Below are positions 52,444-61,300 of a stretch of DNA of 64,000 bases, in pieces; position 1 is the stretch's first letter, and every line of letters starts with the position of its first letter. Position numbers and translations under genes: made by a program. Under the pieces are notes generated by a model that saw only the letters and a list, made by a program, of their open reading frames with translations, did no database searches and was not told the DNA's origin. The DNA comes from Actinacidiphila guanduensis (GTDB lineage: Bacteria > Actinomycetota > Actinomycetes > Streptomycetales > Streptomycetaceae), in NCBI RefSeq assembly GCF_900103985.1, contig NZ_FNIE01000015.1, forward strand, positions 110,586 to 174,585. The letters are read 5' to 3'.

Positions 52444-53792
52444 GGCCGTCGGTTCGGCTGCTGCGGGACCGCGCCGGAGCCGCGGCGCCAACCGTCCGCC
52501 GGCCCCTGCTCCTTGGCGGCGGCGACCAGCGCCGGCCACGCCTCGGTGAGCAGCGCGTACTCCTCGATGTCGGTGCGGGCCTCGGCGAGCAGGCGGTCCC
52601 TGCTGCCGGCCAGCCGATCGGCGAAGGCCGCGTACCGGCCGCCGAGCCGCCGGTAGGCGCGGTCCAGGATCTCCAGCCGCTGCACGTTCTCGCCGTCGTC
52701 CAGCTTCGCCGCGTTCCACAGCAGTTCGGTCACGGCCGCGGGCCGCACCCGGTGGTCCGGGCCGAGCAGCGAGGCGCCGGCCTGCTCCAGGTGGGCGTAG
52801 ACGTCGTTGAGGTAGAGCATGGAGAGCAGGAACTTGGCGAACCGCAGCTGGTAGGCGGCGAATCCGGCGTCGGTGCGGCGCTCGCCGGTGTAGAAGTTGA
52901 CGATGTTCCGGTTGTGCAGCACCCCGGGCAGGGTGGCGTCGTGCACCAGGTGGATGAGGAAGTAGTCGCTGCCGATGGTGTCGGTGGCCGGCAGCAGGGG
53001 CACGTCCTCGTGCACGCCGTGGAAGGCGATGTTGCACATGTCCACCCGCATCGGGTCCACCAGGGTCAGCACCGAGTGGTCCGCGGTGAAGGGCTCGGTG
53101 CCGGCGCCGATGAAGGAGTCGGCGGCGAACTCCCGCTTCTGCTCGGCCGGCCAGTCGAAGGGCGCCCACAGCCCGACGACCTCCTGGTAGGTCCGCGGGT
53201 CGAGCCGCTGCATCTCGGCGATGTCCACCGACATCTCGCCGATGAACGAACTGCCCACCATCGAGACGGGCTTGGCCAGGTGCCGGGGGTCGAGGTCGGT
53301 CGCGGTGACGGCGCCGGCAGCCTCGGCGGCGGGCCGGCCCAGCGAGAGCAGCTCGTGGTGGACCGGGTAGACCACCTCGCCGTCCAGGCTCTGGTAGCGG
53401 CTGTCGGAGTCGCGGCGGTGCACCGACGCGCAGCCCAGGGCGGCCGCGACCAGGAAGATCCGGTTGGTGCAGGCGCCGTAGGACAGGGCCGCGGGCAGCA
53501 TCAGGTCGAGCAGGGCGTCGGGCCCGGCGGCGCCCGAGCGGGCGATCACCGCGCGCAGGAAGTCGCGCTGGGCGTCCTCGCCGAGGTGGTGCACGACGAC
53601 ACCGGGCACCTCGGGCAGCCGCGCGGCAAGGGCCGCGTGCTCGGCCAGGACGGCCCCCTCGCAGGAGTCCAGGACGAGCATGTGCACCTCGACGCCGAAT
53701 TCGCGTGCCGCGTAGGCGGCCTCGTCGTGCAGCGCCGAAATGGCCGGTGCGCAGGCCCGGTTGGTGGGCAGGGCCAGACAGATGCGGCGCAT
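52440..53792 (-). CDS. DUF6271 family protein
   Basis: A 450-residue cytoplasmic protein. The N-terminus (RRICLALPTNRACAPAISAL, then VEVHMLVLDS and DALLDLMLPAALSYGACTNR) looks like the nucleotide-binding start of a GT-A-type glycosyltransferase, and RRDSDS could be the metal-binding DxD-like site. The rest is helical with conserved patches SMVGSSFIGEMSVDI and IGSDYFLIHLVH. I recognise the family as DUF6271, known mainly from streptomycetes and without assigned function. It starts two bases after the dioxygenase stop behind GGAGAG and overlaps the decarboxylase start by four bases. A sugar- or amino-transfer step in a small biosynthetic pathway is a guess from fold resemblance. Confidence 0.8.
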   Translation of the reverse strand: MRRICLALPTNRACAPAISALHDEAAYAAREFGVEVHMLVLDSCEGAVLAEHAALAARLPEVPGVVVHHLGEDAQRDFLRAVIARSGAAGPDALLDLMLPAALSYGACTNRIFLVAAALGCASVHRRDSDSRYQSLDGEVVYPVHHELLSLGRPAAEAAGAVTATDLDPRHLAKPVSMVGSSFIGEMSVDIAEMQRLDPRTYQEVVGLWAPFDWPAEQKREFAADSFIGAGTEPFTADHSVLTLVDPMRVDMCNIAFHGVHEDVPLLPATDTIGSDYFLIHLVHDATLPGVLHNRNIVNFYTGERRTDAGFAAYQLRFAKFLLSMLYLNDVYAHLEQAGASLLGPDHRVRPAAVTELLWNAAKLDDGENVQRLEILDRAYRRLGGRYAAFADRLAGSRDRLLAEARTDIEEYALLTEAWPALVAAAKEQGPADGWRRGSGAVPQQPNRRP

Positions 53793-53794
53793 CG

Positions 53795-54844
53795 CTACTC
53801 TCCGGCCGCCTGGTCGACAACGTTGCCGTACGGCGTGTTCCACGAGTCGCGGCCCAGCAACCGGGCGCCCAGCTCGGTGAGTTCGGCCGGTCCGTAGCGC
53901 AGCGACTCGTGCTTGTCCCGGTCGCCGACCAGCGTCTTGTTCCACTCCGGGGTGCTCAGGGTGCGCCAGGACTCCACCCGCGAGCGGCGCAGTTCCTCGT
54001 GCGACTCCAGGGCGGGCATCATCGCCAGGTACTGGCAGGCGCGCACGCCGTCCGCCGACAGGTTGGGGGCGACGCCGTGGGCGAGGGCGCCGTTCCAGAT
54101 CAGCAGGTCGCCGGCCTTCAGATCGGGCCGCACCACGGGGAACTCGTCGGTGTCGATGCTCGGGCGGATCGGGTCCCGGTCCTCGGGCTGGGTCGCCTTC
54201 CACTCCTCGAAGCGGTGGAAGAGCTCGGGGTTGCACTGGAAGCCGCCCTCGTCGGGCTTGGTGTCCTTCAGCGCGATGATGCCCTGCACCCGCTGCGGCA
54301 GCACGTCCAGTGTGCTGTCGATGTCCCAGTGCAGGCGGATGTCGAAGCCGCGCTCGGTGGGCGCGATGAGCGCGCGGTCGCGGTTCTTGATGTTCGGCGG
54401 GTTGAGGTTGAGCCGGTCCAGGGTGACCCACAGCTCCTCGCAGTCCCAGACGTCCACGAAGGCGTCGTAGACCCGCTGGGCCTGGCGGCTGTCCCACATC
54501 AGCTGGTGGTGGTAGGCCTCGACGAAGCCGTAGATGTGCAGCTCGCGGTCGAGGTCGTCGCGGAACTTCGGCTCCTCGTACCAGGTTTCCGGGCGCTCGG
54601 GATCGAGGCCCTGGAACTCCCATGCGAAGTCGAGCAGTTGCTGCGCGTGTTCGGCGGTGATCGCCTGCTCCACCACGACGTAGCCGTATTTCTGCCAGAA
54701 GGCGAAGTCGTCGTCCGACAGCACGCGGAGTTCTTTCGACTTGCGCAGGTCCCGGAGCGGGACCGGGGCGTCATAGCTCTCGCCGTCCGCGCTGGAGTAG
54801 GGGATTTCCGAGGAGGCTCGGTAAAGCCGGTCAGGCGTCAACAC
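53795..54844 (-). CDS. Phytanoyl-CoA dioxygenase-family Fe(II)/2-oxoglutarate oxygenase
   Basis: A 349-residue non-haem oxygenase, first gene of a five-gene operon. The iron ligands are His172 and Asp174 (RLHWDIDST) and His256 (NGALAHGVAP). Arg268, which follows shortly after, would hold 2-oxoglutarate. The fold start LSDDDFAFWQKYGYVVVEQA is typical of PhyH enzymes. The GTG at 54844 is chosen because GGGAGCGAC lies upstream and homology-like sequence begins soon after. The frame stays open to 55018, but that extension is Arg/Pro-rich and has no RBS. It probably hydroxylates the amino-acid-like substrate later used by the decarboxylase. Confidence 0.85.
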   Translation of the reverse strand: MLTPDRLYRASSEIPYSSADGESYDAPVPLRDLRKSKELRVLSDDDFAFWQKYGYVVVEQAITAEHAQQLLDFAWEFQGLDPERPETWYEEPKFRDDLDRELHIYGFVEAYHHQLMWDSRQAQRVYDAFVDVWDCEELWVTLDRLNLNPPNIKNRDRALIAPTERGFDIRLHWDIDSTLDVLPQRVQGIIALKDTKPDEGGFQCNPELFHRFEEWKATQPEDRDPIRPSIDTDEFPVVRPDLKAGDLLIWNGALAHGVAPNLSADGVRACQYLAMMPALESHEELRRSRVESWRTLSTPEWNKTLVGDRDKHESLRYGPAELTELGARLLGRDSWNTPYGNVVDQAAGE

Positions 54845-55108
54845 GTCGGTCGCTCCCAGGGTTCGGATCAGCTTCCGGGCAATGCCCTTGCGGTGCCGGC
54901 AACAGTCGTGCCGCAGGCCCGCGCTGCTGTCGGTGCGCGAGAGGATACGCACGGCAATGGGTGGGCGCCCGGGGGAGAAAACGCCTGGCGGTGGGGCTCG
55001 GGGACCGCCGGTGGACACCGTCGGGCACCGCGGGGCTCTGCCGGCCAGCGTGATCGTCCGCCGGGGCGCACGCCGCGGCTGTCGCTCGCTGAACTCGCGT
55101 GGTCCTAA

Positions 55109-55123
55109 ACTGGACTAGACCAA
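55109..55123. promoter_or_regulatory. DasR-like (dre) site upstream of the oxygenase operon
   Basis: ACTGGACTAGACCAA differs from the dre core TGGTCTAGACCA at one position. It lies three bases from the inverted repeat and 265 bases before the chosen start of the oxygenase gene. DasR senses glucosamine-6-phosphate in streptomycetes. Binding here is inferred. Confidence 0.5.
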
Positions 55124-55125
55124 CT

Positions 55126-55147
55126 CGACCTGTCAAATGACAGGTCG
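55126..55147. promoter_or_regulatory. Perfect inverted repeat CGACCTGTCA-AA-TGACAGGTCG
   Basis: Ten-base arms with a 2-base centre. On the minus strand the centre reads TTGACA, a perfect -35 hexamer pointing toward the oxygenase operon, although no convincing -10 sits at the right distance. A repressor bound here would block that promoter. Confidence 0.6.
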
Positions 55148-55423
55148 GGGGACAGTGTCCCGACAACCGGCCACCGCGGGTTGTGCGGCGGCATTGCACC
55201 GGCGAAGGCAGGCTTATCCGGAACTCCTCCGAAAGGGCCGTTTCCGCACCTCGCACAGGGTGCCCGGATGATCATCCGCGGGTGACCGGCGAATTCCCGT
55301 TGCCGTACGCACTTATCGGGCGACGCAGAGTCGTCAAGCGTGTTGCCGCGGGCTTGTCGTGAAACCGCCGCGGGGTGCGGCGGGGCTGCCGCGAGCCCGC
55401 CGCGGCGAAGGCTGCGGGGTGCC

Positions 55424-55452
55424 TTGACACCCAAGATCGGCTGAGCCACTAT
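55424..55452 (+). promoter_or_regulatory. Promoter of the GH3 hexosaminidase gene
   Basis: TTGACA (55424-55429) and CACTAT (55447-55452) with a 17-base spacer match the main vegetative sigma factor pattern of streptomycetes. The start point would fall near 55459, inside the DasR-like site. Confidence 0.65.
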
Positions 55453-55455
55453 CCG

Positions 55456-55469
55456 TTGGTCTGTACCAA
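55456..55469. promoter_or_regulatory. DasR-like (dre) operator TTGGTCTGTACCAA
   Basis: A 14-bp near-palindrome that keeps TGGTCT..ACCA of the dre consensus, placed directly after the -10 hexamer of the hexosaminidase promoter and 29 bases before the ATG. Repression by DasR when aminosugars are scarce would fit the product of the gene. Confidence 0.65.
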
Positions 55470-55497
55470 TCCCGGCTCCCTGCGAAAGGCTCCGCCG

Positions 55498-57006
55498 ATG
55501 TCCGCCAGCAAGCACAGCCGTGAGCTGCGAGGACTCGCGCTCTCCGTCCTGCAGCCGGGATTCGTCGGCACCGAGGCGCCGGAGTGGGTGCTGCGGGCCA
55601 TCGCCGACGGCCTGTCCTCCGTGGTGCTCTTCTCCCGCAACATCGCCTCCCCCGAGCAGGTCGCCCGGCTCACCGCGCAATTGCGGGCGGAGAACCCGGA
55701 GTTGATCGTCGCCATCGACGAGGAGGCCGGCGACGTCACCCGCATCGAGTCCGCGACCGGCTCCACCCGGCCGGGCAACTTCGCGCTCGGCGCGGTGGAC
55801 GACACCGAGCTGACCGCCGAGGTCGCGCGCGACCTGGCCCGCCAACTGCACGCGGTGGGCGTCACGTTGGACTACGCGCCGAGTGTGGACGTCAACTCCA
55901 ACCCGGACAACCCGATCATCGGCGTGCGCTCCTTCGGGGTGGAGCCGGACCGGGTGGCCCGGCACGCGGCGGCCTGGGTGAGCGGCCTGCAGTCCGGCGG
56001 GGTCGCCGCCTGCGCCAAGCACTTCCCCGGCCACGGCGATGTGGCCGTGGACTCCCACCACGGCCTGCCCAGCTACGACGCCGACCTCGACACCATCGCC
56101 CAACAGGCGCTGCCGCCCTTCAAGGCGGCCCTCGCGGCGGGCGTGCGGGCGGTGATGAGCGGTCACCTGCTGGTGCCCGCCTACGACCCTGACGTGCCCG
56201 CGACGCTGAGCAGCCGGGTCCTGGGCGGCCTGCTCCGCAAGGAGCTGGGCTTCGACGGGCTGATCGTCACCGACGCGATCGAGATGGGCGCGGTCACCGG
56301 CCGCTACGGCATCGAGGGCGCCACCGTGCGGGCGGTCGCCGCGGGCGCCGACGCGGTGTGCGTGGGCGGTGAGAGCGCGGGCGAGGACACGACCCAGGAC
56401 CTCGCCGACGCTCTGGTCGAGGCGGTCGGCTCGGGCGCCCTCACCGAGGCGCGGCTGGCCGAAGCATCGCGCCGGGTGAAGGAGTTCGCCGGCTGGTCGA
56501 CGCGGCTGGCCGGTTCGGTGCCGGTGGACCCGGTCGGCCGCGACATCGGGTACGTGGCCGCGCGGCGGGCGGTGCGGGTCAGCGGTGCCGAGGGCGTCCT
56601 GCCGCTGGCCGCGGCCCCGCACGTGGTGGAGCTGGTGCCGTCCACGAACCTGGCGATCGCCAAGGAGACCCCGTGGGGCGTCGCGGCGCCGCTGCGCGAG
56701 CGGCTGCCCGGGACCACCTTCGTCCGCGTCACCCACCGCCAACTCGCCGACGAGCCGAGCGTGCTGACCGCCCACGCGCTCGCGCCCGCGGCCGACCGCC
56801 CGCTCGTGGTGGTGGTCCGCGACGCGGCCCGCAACCGCTGGATGGGCGGGGCGCTGGCCACCCTCACCGCGGACCGCCCCGACGCGATCGTGGTCGAGAT
56901 GGGCCTGCCCGAGGACTCCGGCGCGGGCGCCCTGCGCATCTTCACCCACGGCGCCACCGCCGCCTCCGGCGTGGCCGCGGCCGAACTCCTCGCCGGCTCC
57001 CGCTGA
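55498..57006 (+). CDS. GH3 beta-N-acetylhexosaminidase (NagZ-like)
   Basis: A 502-residue enzyme that should release N-acetylglucosamine from peptidoglycan or chitin fragments. The NagZ-type catalytic loop KHFPGHGDVAVDSHHGLP (from 174) supplies the Asp-His acid/base pair (Asp185, His187), and the nucleophile is Asp259 in GFDGLIVTDAIEMG. NPIIGVRSFG is a further family mark. There is no clear signal peptide, so it may be cytoplasmic. A C-terminal alpha/beta domain (about 370-495) resembles the second domain of GH3 proteins. GAAAGG lies upstream of the ATG. The DasR-like site in its promoter matches aminosugar metabolism. Confidence 0.9.
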   Translation: MSASKHSRELRGLALSVLQPGFVGTEAPEWVLRAIADGLSSVVLFSRNIASPEQVARLTAQLRAENPELIVAIDEEAGDVTRIESATGSTRPGNFALGAVDDTELTAEVARDLARQLHAVGVTLDYAPSVDVNSNPDNPIIGVRSFGVEPDRVARHAAAWVSGLQSGGVAACAKHFPGHGDVAVDSHHGLPSYDADLDTIAQQALPPFKAALAAGVRAVMSGHLLVPAYDPDVPATLSSRVLGGLLRKELGFDGLIVTDAIEMGAVTGRYGIEGATVRAVAAGADAVCVGGESAGEDTTQDLADALVEAVGSGALTEARLAEASRRVKEFAGWSTRLAGSVPVDPVGRDIGYVAARRAVRVSGAEGVLPLAAAPHVVELVPSTNLAIAKETPWGVAAPLRERLPGTTFVRVTHRQLADEPSVLTAHALAPAADRPLVVVVRDAARNRWMGGALATLTADRPDAIVVEMGLPEDSGAGALRIFTHGATAASGVAAAELLAGSR

Positions 57007-57328
57007 CCGCTCCCCCGGCGCACGGCAGGTATGGCCGAACCCGGCCGCCGGGCCGTCCCCGATCGCGTCCGCTCGTGCCCGTCGGGCCGGCTGATGTCCG
57101 CTCACCCCCCGGGTCACCCCCGGGTCGCACCCCCGGTCGCGCCAGGGACCGCCTCCCCACTGCTCACCCCAGTCCCACCCGGCCCCACCCGTCCCCGTGG
57201 CGGGGAAAGGTCGGCTTGATCGCCACCCCGGTGCTGGTGCGCCGGAGCCGCAGCCGCGACGATGGGGCTGGACACGTGGGAACCGCCGCGGGGAAGGTCG
57301 GATGGGGAGCTCGGGAGGGACACGCCCG
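57007..57328. other. Intergenic region between the hexosaminidase and the CysRS-like gene
   Basis: About 320 bases, C-rich with repeated CCCCGGGT/CCCCGGTC units around 57100-57150 and two copies of CGGGGAAAGGTCGG/CGGGGAAGGTCGG (57192 and 57290). No gene. Confidence 0.4.
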
Positions 57329-58090
57329 GTGAAAGTGACGGACGGCCGGGTGCGCCGGTTGGTGAGCCTGCCCTGTGACGAGGACGGGGCGGTGCGGGTC
57401 CGGCTGCACCTGCCGTGCGCCGAGGGCTTCGTGGGCGCCGCCGAGATGCGCACCCTGCTCACCGGCGACGTGCTGGTGCGCGCGGTGGCGGCCGGCGGCC
57501 GGCGGGTCGAGCACGACCTCGCCCACCCGCCCGAGCAGGCCGGCGGCATCACCTACGTCCGCAGCACGCTCGGCATCCCCCCGCCCTCGGGCCTGACCGG
57601 CGAGCCGGACGCCCACCTCTTCGGCAGTTCCCTCCACCAGCCCGAGGACGGGCTGTGGATCGAAGTCGGCGAGGTGTCCGACACCGCCGCCGAGCCCTTC
57701 GACACCGGCAGCGTGGACCCGCTGGCGATCCGGCTGGTGCTGCTCGGCCAGTCCTACCGGCGGCCCCTGTCGCTCACCTTCCACGACGTGCTGGAAGCCG
57801 ACAGCACCCTGCGCGCCTGGCGGGCCCGGGCCGCGGAGTGGGCGCACGCACCCGCGCGGCCGGTCCCCGAGGTGTTCCGCCGCCGGGTGGCCGACGCGCT
57901 GGACGACGACCTGGACACCCCCGCCGTGCTGGAACTGCTGCGCACGGTCGCGGCCGCGCGCAATGTGCCGGCGGGCGCGAAGTTCGGCACGGCCGCCTTC
58001 GTGGACCGCGTCCTCGGCCTCGACCTCACCCGTGACGCCCGGGCCGGCGGCCCGGCCGAGGGCATCGAGGGCCGCGCCGACGCCCTGTAG
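57329..58090 (+). CDS. CysRS/MshC C-terminal-like protein lacking the catalytic core
   Basis: A 253-residue protein. Its second half matches the part of cysteinyl-tRNA synthetase and the mycothiol ligase MshC that follows the Rossmann core: SVDPLAIRLVLLGQSYRRPL, then RRRVADALDDDLDTPAVLEL and AFVDRVLGLDLTRDA. The HIGH and KMSKS-type signatures are absent, and the first 120 residues are unlike a nucleotide-binding domain, so aminoacylation is not possible by this protein alone. The GTG has GGAGGG upstream, and an ATG 27 bases earlier is also possible. A strong terminator follows. Likely a repurposed paralogue; function unknown. Confidence 0.65.
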   Translation: MKVTDGRVRRLVSLPCDEDGAVRVRLHLPCAEGFVGAAEMRTLLTGDVLVRAVAAGGRRVEHDLAHPPEQAGGITYVRSTLGIPPPSGLTGEPDAHLFGSSLHQPEDGLWIEVGEVSDTAAEPFDTGSVDPLAIRLVLLGQSYRRPLSLTFHDVLEADSTLRAWRARAAEWAHAPARPVPEVFRRRVADALDDDLDTPAVLELLRTVAAARNVPAGAKFGTAAFVDRVLGLDLTRDARAGGPAEGIEGRADAL

Positions 58091-58175
58091 CGGACCTGGC
58101 CCCGCAACGGCCCGCGCCGGGACCCGTACCACCGCGTGCACACCCCAACGCTCAGGACACCGGGCGCGGTTCGCC

Positions 58176-58204
58176 AGGGGCGCCGCCAATTCGGCGGCGC
58201 CCCT
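58176..58204 (+). terminator. 12-bp perfect terminator after the CysRS-like gene
   Basis: AGGGGCGCCGCC and GGCGGCGCCCCT pair around AATTC and are followed by a T/C-rich run with two tandem CCTTTCCCGTTG units. Confidence 0.85.
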
Positions 58205-58353
58205 TTCCCGTTGCCTTTCCCGTTGTCCTTCCCCTTGCTTTCCGTCGTTCCAGTTGTCTGAACCACTGGCGAATTCCGCGTCGCCGCAGGACGGGAAGAA
58301 ATATCGGTCCGCCGTTCATCCCGGGGTCCCCCGCAGCCCATACGTTGCCCCCC

Positions 58354-61300
58354 ATGGACCCTGAGAGCACCCCCAGCACCGGGAGCGGCGCCGCCGCGGG
58401 CGTCACACGCCGCGGGCTCATCGTCGGCGCGGTCGCCGCCGGACTCACCGCGACCGCGGGCACGACGGCCGCCCGCGCGGGCACGCCCGGCGGCACCCCG
58501 GCCGCGGCCGATTCCGCGGGACCCGCTTTCCCGACGGCCCCCCGTTTTCCGGATTTCACCGCGCCCGACTACCGACTCACCGTCCCCGGTGAATCGGTGG
58601 CCACCGACCGCACCGACATCCCCGTCGCCCCCGGAATCGTCCTCACCTCCTTCGACACCTTCGGCCGCACCGGATGGACCCGGGTGCACGTCCTCAACGC
58701 CGACCTCGGCCAGGCCGGCGCGGACCTGCTCGGGGCCGGGGTGAGCGACCCGCAGCCGGTGGCGCAGGCGGCGAACGCCGCCCACGCGGTGGCCGCCGTC
58801 AACGGCGACTACTTCGACATCACCGAGACCTACGCCGCCGAAGGCCCGGAGATCCAGGGCGGCGAGCTGCGCAAGGCCACCACCCAGCACGCCACCGTGG
58901 CCGCGCTCGGCGCCGACCAGGTGGCCCGCCTGGCCGACCTGGTGCTCACCGGCTCGGTCACCGTGGCCGGCACCAGGCGCCCGCTGGCGGCCCTCAACTC
59001 CGCGTCCGTGCCCGCCGACGGCATCGCCGTGTTCACCCCGCAGTGGGGCCACGGGGCCCGCACCCTCATCCAGGACCCCGGCCCGTACACCGAACTCGTC
59101 GTCTCCGGCGGCAAGGTGACCGCCACCGGCGCCGCGATCACCGACACGCCCGTGCCCGACGGCGGCTACGTCGTGCTCGGCCGGGGCGCCGCCGCCGCGG
59201 ACCTCGCCGCCGCCCGGCCCGGCGACACCGTCACGGTGGAGTTCGCGCCGCAGACCGACGCGCCCGTCGCGCTGAGGATGGCGCTCGGCTCCGGCTCGGT
59301 GCTGGTGCGCGGCGGCACCGCCGTCGACTTCCCGCCCAGCACCGGCAACGACGAGCCCAAGCCGCGCACCGCCATCGGCTGGCCGGCCGGCGGGCACCGG
59401 CTGCTGCTGGTCGCCGTGGACGGCTCGGCGAACTTCTCGGCCGGGCTGAGCTTCGACGACACCGCCGCCCTGATGGTCCGGCTCGGCGCCGACGAGGCCC
59501 TGATGCTCGACGGCGGCGGCTCCACCGAACTCGTCGCCCGCCGCCCCGGCGACACCGCGGCCGGCGTGATCAACACCCCCTCGGACGGCAGCGAGCGGCC
59601 GGTGGCCGACGGCGTCGGCCTGTTCGGCGCCAAGGGCTCGGGCCGGCTGCGCGGCCTGGACGTACGGCCGCAGGCCGACCGCGTGGTGCCGGGCCTCACC
59701 CTGGACGTCACGGTCGCCGGCTTCGACGAGACCTGGTCGCCGGTGGACGCCTCCGGGCACCAGGTGCGCTACCGGGCCGTGCCCGGCTCGCTCGGCAGCA
59801 CCCGCCGCGGCGTCTTCCGCGCCGACCGCCCCGGCGCCGGCACCCTGCGGGCCGACGCCGGCGGCGCGGACGGCAGCCACGCGTTGCGGGTCGTCGGCCC
59901 CCTGGACCACCTCGCCTTCACCGAGCGGGCCGTCACCATCGACCCGGGCAGCAGCGCCACCGTCCGCCTGACCGGCTACGACGCCGACGGCTTCGACGCG
60001 CCCGTGGCCCCCCGCGACGCCGAGCTGGACTTCGACGCCGCCGTCGTCAGCGTGAAGGACGCGGGCGACGGCAGCCTCGCCGTCACCGGCGCCGCCGACG
60101 CCTCCGGCAAGGCCACCGTGGTGACCGCCACTGTGCAGGGCGTCACCGCGAAGCTGCCGGTGACCGTCGGCCTGGTCGACGTCTCCCTCGCCGAGTTCGA
60201 GCCCACCGAGACCTGGACGGCCGCCTCGGCGCGCGGCACCGCCTCGGTCGCCTTCACCGCCGCCCCCGAGCGGCCCGGCGCCACCGCGGACAACCACGCC
60301 CTGCGGCTCACCTACGACTTCACCGGCCAGTCCAGCACCTCGGCCGCCTACGCGGTGGCCGGCCCGGCGCCGATCACCCTGCCGGCCGGCACCAAGCGCC
60401 TCGCCCTGTGGGTCAACGGCGACGGCAACAACCACTGGCTGCGCGCCATGGTCTCCTCCCAGGGCACCACCAACGTGCCCTTCACCTTCGCCACCGTCGT
60501 GGACTGGACCGGCTGGCGCCGGGTCGTCGGCGACATCCCGGCCGGCTACTCCGACCCGCTCACCCTGGCGCGGGTCTACATCGCCGAGACCTCGCAGACC
60601 GACAAGAACGCCGGGCAGCTGGAGTTCGACGGCCTGGCCGCCCAGGTCGGCCAGCAGCCCGACACCACCGAGCCGCCCCGGCCCGACCCCTACGTGGTGG
60701 AGCAGGGCGAGGTGCCCGCCCACCACTGGACCTTCGCCGTCCTGTCCGACCTGCACGTCAGCGCCGCGGCCGGACTCGACTCCTTCTCCGGCCGCCAGGC
60801 CGCCCTCGCCCTGGACCAAGTGGTCGCCGCCGAACCGGACTTCATCCTGATCAACGGCGACTTCGTCGACGACGACAACCCGGCCGACTTCGCCCTCGCC
60901 AACGGGCTGCTGCGCGACCACGTCCCGAGCGGCCTGCCCGTCCACTGGACGCCCGGCAACCACGAGGCCGGCCTCACCGCGACCGGCGGCCTGGACGCCT
61001 TCCTCGCCGCGACGGGCCGCCCCAACAAGCAGATCCTGGACCACAAGGGCACCCGGTTCATCCTGCTCGACTCCCACACCGGCGACATGCGCACCTCCGA
61101 CTGGGACCAGGTCCCGCTGCTCAAGGAGGAGTTGGCCAAGGCCGAGAAGGACCCCGCGGTCACCGGCGTCGTGGTCTCCTTCCACCACCCGCTGCAGGAC
61201 CCCTCGGGCTCGGGCGCCTCCCAGCTCTCCGACCAGCTGGAGGCGGGCCTGCTCAAGCAGTGGCTGGCCGACTTCCGGGAGAGTTCGGGCAAGCCCGTCG

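Larger units (their letters stand above)
54845..55497. other. Divergent promoter region of the oxygenase operon and the GH3 hexosaminidase
   Basis: About 650 bases with a marked drop in G+C at 55100-55330. It holds a perfect 10-bp inverted repeat containing TTGACA, two DasR-like sites and a good promoter for the hexosaminidase gene. No further gene. Confidence 0.6.
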
